A stretch of DNA of 8,946 nucleotides from CAYSYY01 sp964576115 [NCBI: uncultured Gemmatimonadota bacterium] (GTDB lineage: Bacteria > Blakebacterota > Blakebacteria > Blakebacterales), in the NCBI GenBank assembly GCA_964576115.1, contig CAZNUA010000067.1, forward strand, positions 2,885-11,830, read 5' to 3'. Positions 1-5,001 of the stretch are shown piece after piece. Below the pieces are notes generated by a model. That model did no database searches and was not told the origin of the DNA. It worked only from the letters and a program-made list of their open reading frames with translations. The stretch's first letter is position 1. Each line of letters opens with the position of its first letter. The position numbers were made by a program, and so were the translations under genes.

Positions 1-317
1 GCAGTGAACCCGGAATCGGTCTTGATCAGCCAGATATCCTCGCCCCCGGCCCCGTAGGAATGAGTGTTGGCGACCACATACCAGCCGCCGTCTCCGGCCG
101 CTACCACGGCCACGCCGTCATCGTTCTCCGGACCGCCGAAGAGGATCGGCCCGGTTGCGGCAGCCTGAGACGGTTGAGTGCCGCCGGTACCGTTCTGGCT
201 GCAGGCCGTGACAGGGAAGAGAGCGCCGAGGGAAATGAGGAGGACGAGATACCTCATCGCCCGCCACAGATTGTGTACAAAGGCATTGCTTGTCTGACTG
301 TGCGGGGTATCACTCAT
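1..317 (-). CDS. Lipoprotein with beta-propeller-type repeat, N-terminal fragment
   Basis: This reading frame enters from the left edge on the minus strand, so only the first 105 codons are visible and the C-terminus is missing. The ATG at 317 is preceded, 8 nt away, by GGAG. Residues 21-39 (MRYLVLLISLGALFPVTAC) form a lipoprotein signal peptide with lipobox VTAC, so Cys39 would be acylated and the protein membrane-anchored. After a Gly/Gln/Ala linker comes FGGPENDDGVAVVAAGDGG, then YVVANTHSYGAGGEDIWLIKTD. This matches the pattern GG..D.......DGGy.v...T.S.GaG..D.wLiKtD, which recurs in tandem in secreted beta-propeller-like proteins of unknown ligand. The 20 residues before Met21 are polar and long for a signal-peptide n-region. 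Met21 (257) would give a standard signal peptide but has no clear ribosome binding site, so the start is uncertain. It is divergent from padR. The lipoprotein call is strong; the function is unknown. Confidence 0.8.
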   Translation of the reverse strand, partial: MSDTPHSQTSNAFVHNLWRAMRYLVLLISLGALFPVTACSQNGTGGTQPSQAAATGPILFGGPENDDGVAVVAAGDGGWYVVANTHSYGAGGEDIWLIKTDSGFT

Positions 318-411
318 CGATCCGACTCCGGGTCAATGGTGGGATCGGCATGCCGGGGATCGATCCCGCGGTGATTGATGCGAGGGGGCGGGATCCGGCT
401 GGCCTTTAATT

Positions 412-428
412 GGGTTTCACTGAAACCC
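412..428. promoter_or_regulatory. 17-bp perfect palindrome, candidate operator
   Basis: GGGTTTCA-C-TGAAACCC is a perfect inverted repeat with 8-bp arms around a single central base. It lies in the gap between the divergent lipoprotein and padR genes. It sits directly beside an AT-rich box (432-439) that resembles a -10 element on both strands. The near-zero loop makes a protein-binding site more likely than a terminator, although pairing of only 6 bp with a 5-nt loop is also possible. The regulator that would bind it is unknown. Confidence 0.45.
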
Positions 429-431
429 CTC

Positions 432-439
432 TTTATACT
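432..439. promoter_or_regulatory. Candidate -10 box(es), either direction
   Basis: On the minus strand 437-432 reads TATAAA, five of six matches to the -10 consensus, with no good -35. It would start transcription inside the palindrome at 412-428 and give the lipoprotein gene a leader of about 100 nt. On the plus strand 434-439 reads TATACT, also five of six, with a weak TTGGGT at 410-415 and 18 bp spacing. Both readings are plausible and neither is proven. Confidence 0.3.
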
Positions 440-509
440 ACGTCATCAATTTCGGATTTGTTTTTTCCTTTCGCCTCCCGTACCCCGGCAGATTGCGGTG
501 ACCCCGGGG

Positions 510-538
510 TTCAAATGTTTCGTATGTTGTAGTACGAT
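510..538 (+). promoter_or_regulatory. Probable padR promoter (-35/-10)
   Basis: TTCAAA at 510-515 (four of six to TTGACA) and TACGAT at 533-538 (four of six to TATAAT) are exactly 17 bp apart. Transcription would begin near 545, giving a short leader before the padR start. The -10 box lies inside the inverted repeat at 531-545, the arrangement expected for an autorepressed promoter. The surrounding stretch is visibly richer in A and T than the flanking genes. Confidence 0.4.
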
Positions 539-545
539 AGGTACT
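531..545. promoter_or_regulatory. Inverted repeat over the padR -10 box, candidate PadR operator
   Basis: AGTAC-GATAG-GTACT is a perfect inverted repeat with 5-bp arms and a 5-bp spacer. It overlaps the proposed -10 hexamer and start point. PadR-family proteins bind as dimers to inverted repeats near their own promoters, so autoregulation is the natural reading. The assignment rests on position and symmetry only. Confidence 0.45.
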
Positions 546-560
546 GACACCATGTATGCA

Positions 561-565
561 GGGAG
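561..565 (+). promoter_or_regulatory. Ribosome binding site deciding the padR start
   Basis: GGGAG abuts the ATG at 566 with no spacer, which would be a poor initiation distance. It lies 6 nt before the in-frame GTG at 572, which is close to optimal. This favours GTG572 as the true start. Confidence 0.5.
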
Positions 566-571
566 ATGACC

Positions 572-904
572 GTGTTTCAAACGACCCTCAAGAAAGGCAG
601 TATGGAACTGGTCCTGCTCCATCTGGTGAGCGACCAGGACCGCCACGGGTACGATATCGGCAAGCTCATCGAGATGCGGACCGGCGGGAAACTCACCTAC
701 CATCTCTCCTCGATCTATCCCGTTCTGCGCCGGATGGAGAAACGGGGCTGGATCAAGGGACGCTGGGTCGAGAAAGCCGGCGAGCGCCGTCGTCGTTTCT
801 ACACCCTGACCGCCAAGGGGCGCAAAACCCTGGCCTCACAGCAGGAACAGTGGCAGGAATTCGCCAACGCCATGGATGCGGTCCTGGACCTGAGTCGCGG
901 TTGA
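572..904 (+). CDS. PadR-family transcriptional regulator
   Basis: A small DNA-binding repressor, 110 residues from the GTG at 572 or 112 from the ATG at 566; the ribosome binding site favours the GTG. Counting from ATG566, the segment KKGSMELVLLHLVSDQDRHGYDIGK (9-33) is the PadR opening helix with its HGY signature. SSIYPVLRRMEKRGWI (48-63) is the recognition helix, and RRRRFYTLTAKGRKTL (74-89) is the basic wing with the Y.LT..G motif. A final helix, about 92-108, would mediate dimerisation. The length is typical for the short PadR group. The next gene is an ADOP permease, the usual partner of this subgroup, so it probably represses itself and that permease. Its inducer cannot be told from sequence. 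The family call is firm; the target assignment is inferred from context. Confidence 0.92.
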   Translation: MFQTTLKKGSMELVLLHLVSDQDRHGYDIGKLIEMRTGGKLTYHLSSIYPVLRRMEKRGWIKGRWVEKAGERRRRFYTLTAKGRKTLASQQEQWQEFANAMDAVLDLSRG

Positions 905-983
905 CCGGGTATCCCGTCGTCGGAATCGGGGAGCCGATCCGCGACCGGCCGGAAACGATCTGCATCTGATCGTCATCTGAACC

Positions 984-3728
984 ATGGGTAACTGGGAAGA
1001 ATACGTTCGCGCTCATCTCTACCTGCCTTCCGGCCGGCGCCGGTTCGAGGACGAGATCGTGGCCGATCTGTGCGACCAGCTCGAAGAGGCGTATCAACGA
1101 GCCCTGAACAGGGGTGCTGACGAGGAAGAAGCCCGAAACGAAGCCCATGCCTATGTCGGTGACTGGGATGAGCTGAGCGAACGGGTGACGGCGGGGGAAA
1201 GCCCCGGTCTCGGCCCGATCCTGGAGGAAGGTTTCGACAGGACCGAACAGTACCTGCGTTCCCGCGGGCGGCTGGGCGGGCTCTGTGCCGACTTCGGGTG
1301 GGATATCCGCTTCGCCCTGCGCACCTTCCGTCGCACCCCGGCGCTCATAGCCCTGATCGTCCTGACGCTCGGACTCGGGATCGGTGCCAACTCGGCCATC
1401 TTCAGCCTGCTCAATGCCGTTCTGCTGCAGCCTCTTCCCTGGGAGAAACCGCACGAACTGGTTGAAGTGAACCACAGCTATCTGATGCGGAGGGACACCT
1501 CCCCGGTTTCGGTTCCCACCTGGCATGATATCGTCACCACGACCCTGAGCTTCCGGCAGGCGGCGATCTGTGACCGGTGGATCACTCCCGTGATTGGAAA
1601 TGATGGACCGGTGCTGGGGGTGGGGGCGCAGATATCCCGCGATTTCTTCGAAATCCTCGGAGCATCGCCACTGATGGGAAGGACCTTCCGGTCCGAGGAT
1701 CACGAACCGGAGGCGGCCGGAACCATCATCCTGGGTCATGGTTTCTGGATCAGGCAGATGGGTGGTGATCCCGCTGTCCTGGGACAGACTCTCACGATTG
1801 AAGGCGACTCTTACACTGTCGTGGGGATCATGCCGGCCGACTTCAGCGACTGCTTCGAACCGCAACGGGAATTCTGGGTGCCGCTCAGGCTCGGGGCCGG
1901 GGACTTCGCACCTGAACGCAGGATCTGGGGACGCTACCGTCTCGTCGCCCGACTCAATCCGGGGGTGACACCGGAGATCGCAGCCAGGGAGATGCGAGAG
2001 CTGGCGCTGACCGTCAGGGAGGAGTGGCCAGGTTTCTTCCCGGAGGAATGGACCCTGGAGGTCACCACTCTCACCGATCGGTTACGGGGACCCTATCGCT
2101 CGGCCCTGCTGATCCTGGGTGCGGCCGGTGTCTTTGTGCTGCTGCTCATCTGCACCAACCTGGCCGGACTCCTTCTGGCCCGTGCCCTGGAACGGCGTCG
2201 CGAGGTTGCCATCAGGCAGGCCCTGGGGGCAGGTCGCCCACGGCTCGTGCGACAGTTCGTGACCGAGGGCGTGGTTCTCTCCCTGCTCGGCGGGACAGCC
2301 GGTATCGCGGTCGCTTTCGGTTGTTTCGACGTGATCAGGCGGGTCGCACCGGTGGTGTTGGTCAGCGTCATGACCACCATTGGATTCGAGATCTTCACGG
2401 TGGCGATGATCCTCTCCCTGCTGGTCGGAGTAGTCTTCGGACTGACACCGGTCCTGCACGTGTGGAGTGAGAGGCTCACCCGGATCCTGAACGAAGGGGG
2501 TCTCGCCTCAGTGTCAGATCGCCGTCGGGCCCGTTATCGCAATGTCCTGATCTCGCTCGAATTCGCCATCACTCTCATCCTGCTGGTCGGGTCGGGGCTG
2601 ATGATCCAGTCGCTCGGTCAGCTCCGGCGGGTCGATCCCGGATTCGAGACCTCCGATCTGCTGGCCGTCCACCTGAGACTGCCCCCCGCGGCCTATCCCG
2701 ATGCCCCCTCCCAGAGTGCTTTCTTCGATGAGCTCCTGCCCGCCGTGGCCTCACTGCCCGGTGTCGAGGCCGTCGCCACGACCTCGATCGTCCCCTTCAG
2801 CGGCCAGATGTTCTCGACTCTGTTCCGCTGCGAAGGGACCGCTCCGGCGGAATCAGGCCGGCAGGATTTCGATGTGCTGCCCGTTGGTGAGTTGCGACTC
2901 GCCAGTCCCGATCTGCCCCGGGCCATGAACTTTCCCGTCCTGACCGGACGATTCTTCGAAGTCTCTGATGATCCGTATTCGCTGCCGGTGACAGTCGTGG
3001 ATAATGTGCTGGCCGAACGGTGCTGGCCCGGTGAGGATCCCATCGGGAAGAGGATAACGCTCTCCAATCCGGCCGATCCCGAGATGGTCTGGTTCACGGT
3101 CATCGGCGTGGTTTCGAATCTGAAAGACTTTGCCCTTGATTCCGAGCTGCGGGGACAGTTCTATCTGCCGGTCCGGCAGGTGCCCTGGACCGATGTCGCC
3201 CTGCTGATCCGGACGCAGGTCGAGCCGGTGATCCTGGCGCCGGTTCTGCAGGCTGCTCTGGTGGAGGTCGATCCCCGTCTGCCGATGTCGAACCTCGTGG
3301 AACTCGATCAGCTGGTGGCCCGATCGATCGGCAATCAACGCCTTCTCATGATGCTCCTGACCCTCTTCGGGGGGTTTGCACTTTTCCTGGCCGGCCTGGG
3401 AGTCTCCGGCGTCGTGACTTGCCTGATCCGGGCCCGTTCGCGCGAAATGGGTGTCCGGCAGGCTCTCGGAGCGAGTCGGAGCGACCTGCTCAGACTGCTC
3501 GCGAAGGAGGGACTGCTGCTCGTTCTGATCGGCCTCGGCATCGGATTGCTGGGAACCGTGCTCATGGTGCGGTTCCTGCGGGAGCATCTCTACGACATCT
3601 CTCCCTTCGATCCGCTCACTTTCCTCGTGGTCGGCTTCGTGATCCTGGGGGTCGCCGTGTTCGCAATCGGTCTTCCCGGACGACAGGTGATCCGAACCGA
3701 TCCCGCCGCCAACCTGCGGGTGGAATGA
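984..3728 (+). CDS. ADOP-type permease (FtsX/MacB-like, no ATPase)
   Basis: A complete 914-residue inner-membrane permease of the Acidobacterial Duplicated Orphan Permease type. Order: a cytoplasmic acidic helical domain (1-75, with LPSGRRRFEDEIVADLCDQL) typical of PadR-linked ADOPs; the conserved lead-in FGWDIRFALRTFRRTPA (104-120); TM1 about 120-142; a MacB-like periplasmic domain about 145-365; an FtsX module with TM2-4 about 373-492, containing the ERRREVAIRQALGAGRPRLV loop (403-422); TM5 about 518-543; a second periplasmic domain about 550-780; and a second FtsX module with TM6-8 about 788-898, with SREMGVRQALGASRSDL (819-835), ending DPAANLRVE. The duplicated halves and eight predicted membrane helices fit the full family length. 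No ATPase gene is nearby, hence 'orphan'. The substrate is unknown; the MacB fold suggests mechanotransmission or export of peptides or small molecules. No ribosome binding site is evident before the ATG, but the N-terminal domain fixes the start well. Confidence 0.93.
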   Translation: MGNWEEYVRAHLYLPSGRRRFEDEIVADLCDQLEEAYQRALNRGADEEEARNEAHAYVGDWDELSERVTAGESPGLGPILEEGFDRTEQYLRSRGRLGGLCADFGWDIRFALRTFRRTPALIALIVLTLGLGIGANSAIFSLLNAVLLQPLPWEKPHELVEVNHSYLMRRDTSPVSVPTWHDIVTTTLSFRQAAICDRWITPVIGNDGPVLGVGAQISRDFFEILGASPLMGRTFRSEDHEPEAAGTIILGHGFWIRQMGGDPAVLGQTLTIEGDSYTVVGIMPADFSDCFEPQREFWVPLRLGAGDFAPERRIWGRYRLVARLNPGVTPEIAAREMRELALTVREEWPGFFPEEWTLEVTTLTDRLRGPYRSALLILGAAGVFVLLLICTNLAGLLLARALERRREVAIRQALGAGRPRLVRQFVTEGVVLSLLGGTAGIAVAFGCFDVIRRVAPVVLVSVMTTIGFEIFTVAMILSLLVGVVFGLTPVLHVWSERLTRILNEGGLASVSDRRRARYRNVLISLEFAITLILLVGSGLMIQSLGQLRRVDPGFETSDLLAVHLRLPPAAYPDAPSQSAFFDELLPAVASLPGVEAVATTSIVPFSGQMFSTLFRCEGTAPAESGRQDFDVLPVGELRLASPDLPRAMNFPVLTGRFFEVSDDPYSLPVTVVDNVLAERCWPGEDPIGKRITLSNPADPEMVWFTVIGVVSNLKDFALDSELRGQFYLPVRQVPWTDVALLIRTQVEPVILAPVLQAALVEVDPRLPMSNLVELDQLVARSIGNQRLLMMLLTLFGGFALFLAGLGVSGVVTCLIRARSREMGVRQALGASRSDLLRLLAKEGLLLVLIGLGIGLLGTVLMVRFLREHLYDISPFDPLTFLVVGFVILGVAVFAIGLPGRQVIRTDPAANLRVE

Positions 3729-3797
3729 GCGGTGACCGGATGACATCTACAGATCGCAACCGGATGAGGAGCGCCCGCGTACCGTACGTGAGACAAA

Positions 3798-3821
3798 CTG
3801 ATATCAATATGACCTGATATC
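3798..3821 (+). repeat. Tandem CTGATATC direct repeat upstream of the peptidase gene
   Basis: CTGATATC occurs at 3798-3805 and again at 3814-3821, a 16-bp period. Each copy contains the self-complementary GATATC. The pair ends 15 bp before the peptidase start codon, over its likely leader or promoter. A second symmetric element, CGTAC-C-GTACG, lies just upstream at 3778-3788. These may be regulator half-sites, but no -35/-10 pair here is convincing. Confidence 0.3.
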
Positions 3822-3836
3822 CCAAAAGGACTGCCG

Positions 3837-4874
3837 ATGCGTACTGCTGTCTTTCCCCGTCTTTTCGCAAAAGCCGGAACCGTCCTGATCCCCCTTGCGG
3901 TTGCGGTACTGGTGAATGTCTGTCCGGTGGATCTACAGGCCCAGCAGGTGCCCGATCGCCTGAGTCCGGCCCTGCAGGCAGCCATTGTGGACTCGGTCGC
4001 GGCGTCGCTCATTCAGACCTACATCTTCCTCGAAACCGCCGAGGAGATGGCCGGGTTCATCCGCTCCCGCGTCGCGGCCGGCGGGTATGACGATCATGCT
4101 GCTCCGCAGGATTTCACCCGCCAGCTGACCGCCGATCTGCAGTCGATCAGCCACGATCTGCACCTGCGGGTCAACGTGCGCCAGCCGGCGCCCGCGAGCG
4201 CCGAACCGATTCCCGTCGAGGAGCAAATCCGTCGCCGCAACGAAAGCCTGCGGCGTGAGAACTACCGCTTCCAGAAGGTCGAGATTCTGCCCGGGAATAT
4301 CGGTTACCTGAAGTTCAACAACTTCATCGAGGCAGAACTGGCCGGGGCCACGGCGGTGGCGGCCATGAACTTCCTGGCCAACGCCGACGCCATCATCATC
4401 GATCTGCGCGAGAACGGGGGTGGTGCTCCCTCGATGATCCAGCTCCTTTCGAGCTACTTTTTCGCCCAACCGGTGCATCTGAACAGCTTCTACATCCGGC
4501 AGACCGACGAGTGGGAGCAGTACTGGTCGTATGCCCACGTGACGGGACCGCGGATGACGGATACCCCGCTCTACATCCTGACCAGCAGCCTGACGTTTTC
4601 GGCCGCCGAGGAATTCACCTACAACATGAAGAACCTGGAGCGGGCCACGCTCGTGGGCGAGACGACCCGGGGCGGAGCCCATCCGGTGACCGGGGCGATC
4701 TTCGAATTTGAGGGCTTTGCAATCAGCGTTTCCCTGCCCTTCGGACGGGCGGTGAATCCTGTGACCGGCACAAACTGGGAGGGCACCGGGATAGAACCGC
4801 ATATCGCGGTTACGGCCGACGAAGCTCTCGAACGGGCCCTCGAAGAGGCCCGGCGGCGTCTGTCGGAGAGATGA
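3837..4874 (+). CDS. Exported S41-family serine peptidase
   Basis: A 345-residue periplasmic or secreted peptidase of the S41 (tail-specific protease / IRBP-like) family. AAGGA lies 6 nt before the ATG, a strong ribosome binding site. Residues 1-35 form a signal peptide with probable cleavage after LQA (Ala35). An N-terminal helical region (about 40-105) resembles the IRBP-type N-terminal domain and ends in SHDLHLRV (105-112), whose His109 is the likely catalytic histidine. The S41 core begins near 142 with IGYLKFNNF (155-163) and DAIIIDLRENGGG (184-196). The likely nucleophile is Ser255 in TSSLTFSAAEEF, and Glu275 lies in GETTRGG. There is no PDZ domain and no lysine placed as in CtpA, so a Ser-His-Glu mechanism of the S41B/tricorn kind is more likely than Ser-Lys. 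It follows the ADOP by 108 bp and may be co-expressed with it. The substrate is unknown. Confidence 0.88.
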   Translation: MRTAVFPRLFAKAGTVLIPLAVAVLVNVCPVDLQAQQVPDRLSPALQAAIVDSVAASLIQTYIFLETAEEMAGFIRSRVAAGGYDDHAAPQDFTRQLTADLQSISHDLHLRVNVRQPAPASAEPIPVEEQIRRRNESLRRENYRFQKVEILPGNIGYLKFNNFIEAELAGATAVAAMNFLANADAIIIDLRENGGGAPSMIQLLSSYFFAQPVHLNSFYIRQTDEWEQYWSYAHVTGPRMTDTPLYILTSSLTFSAAEEFTYNMKNLERATLVGETTRGGAHPVTGAIFEFEGFAISVSLPFGRAVNPVTGTNWEGTGIEPHIAVTADEALERALEEARRRLSER

Positions 4875-4895
4875 AAGCGAACGGATTGTCTGGAA

Positions 4896-4923
4896 TCACT
4901 CCACCCGCAGGGCGGTGACAGTC
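4896..4923 (-). pseudogene. Relic of an ADOP gene 3' end
   Basis: Read on the minus strand, this stretch encodes STVTALRVE followed by TGA, the diagnostic C-terminus of ADOP permeases (compare DPVTALRVE at the end of the minus-strand gene at 6949). It is identical over 22 bp to that gene's end. With a 2-bp gap, the match continues a few bases into the codons for the preceding Asp. Further upstream the frame reads QCIAEEKSA, which has no ADOP character, so only the last nine or so codons survive. No gene is attached. It lies between the peptidase stop and the lipoprotein start. Confidence 0.55.
4898..4919 (+). repeat. 22-bp direct repeat, left copy
   Basis: Perfect match in the same orientation to 6951-6972, 2053 bp away. 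The two copies bracket the thioredoxin lipoprotein gene. This copy is intergenic and corresponds to the ADOP tail relic. Bases just outside differ (C at 4897 against T at 6950; A at 4920 against C at 6973). Confidence 0.9.
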
Positions 4924-4990
4924 GACGCACTCTTCTCCTCTGCGATACACTGCCGGTGATTGCCCGGTTGTCTATCGCCGAATCATTCCC

Positions 4991-4995
4991 AGGAG
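4991..4995 (+). promoter_or_regulatory. Ribosome binding site fixing the lipoprotein start
   Basis: AGGAG lies 6 nt before the ATG at 5002. An upstream in-frame TTG at 4960 would add 14 residues ahead of the signal peptide and has no such site, so 5002 is preferred. Confidence 0.8.
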
Positions 4996-5001
4996 TACTC
5001 C

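Noticed and set aside
60-374. Plus-strand open frame of 104 codons at the left edge
   Set aside because: The minus strand here encodes a lipobox signal peptide and a recognisable propeller repeat, so the plus frame is a shadow.
459-473. T-rich run, possible terminator tail
   Set aside because: The nearest hairpin (412-428) is about 30 bp upstream, too far for an intrinsic terminator, and no gene ends here.
753-1865. Long minus-strand open frame of 370 codons across padR and the first ADOP
   Set aside because: It lies antisense to two well-recognised genes, has a low-complexity Arg/Gly/Asp/Gln composition and shows no domain. It is a by-product of high GC and biased third positions.
3729-3740. 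GCGGTGACCGG just after the first ADOP stop, also found at 6964-6974 in the second ADOP
   Set aside because: Only 11 bp. In the first ADOP it lies after the stop in the opposite orientation relative to coding, so I treat it as chance in a GC-rich sequence and not as a third copy of the 22-bp repeat.
2853-3746. Antisense open frame of 297 codons within the first ADOP
   Set aside because: Composition rich in His, Gln, Asp and Glu, no recognisable motif, and fully opposite conserved FtsX coding sequence.
3933-4802. Antisense open frame of 289 codons within the peptidase gene
   Set aside because: The plus strand here carries clear S41 motifs; the antisense product resembles no family.
4960-5001. 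TTG at 4960 as an upstream start for the thioredoxin lipoprotein
   Set aside because: It would put 14 extra residues before the signal peptide and lacks a ribosome binding site, whereas AGGAG is well placed for the ATG at 5002.
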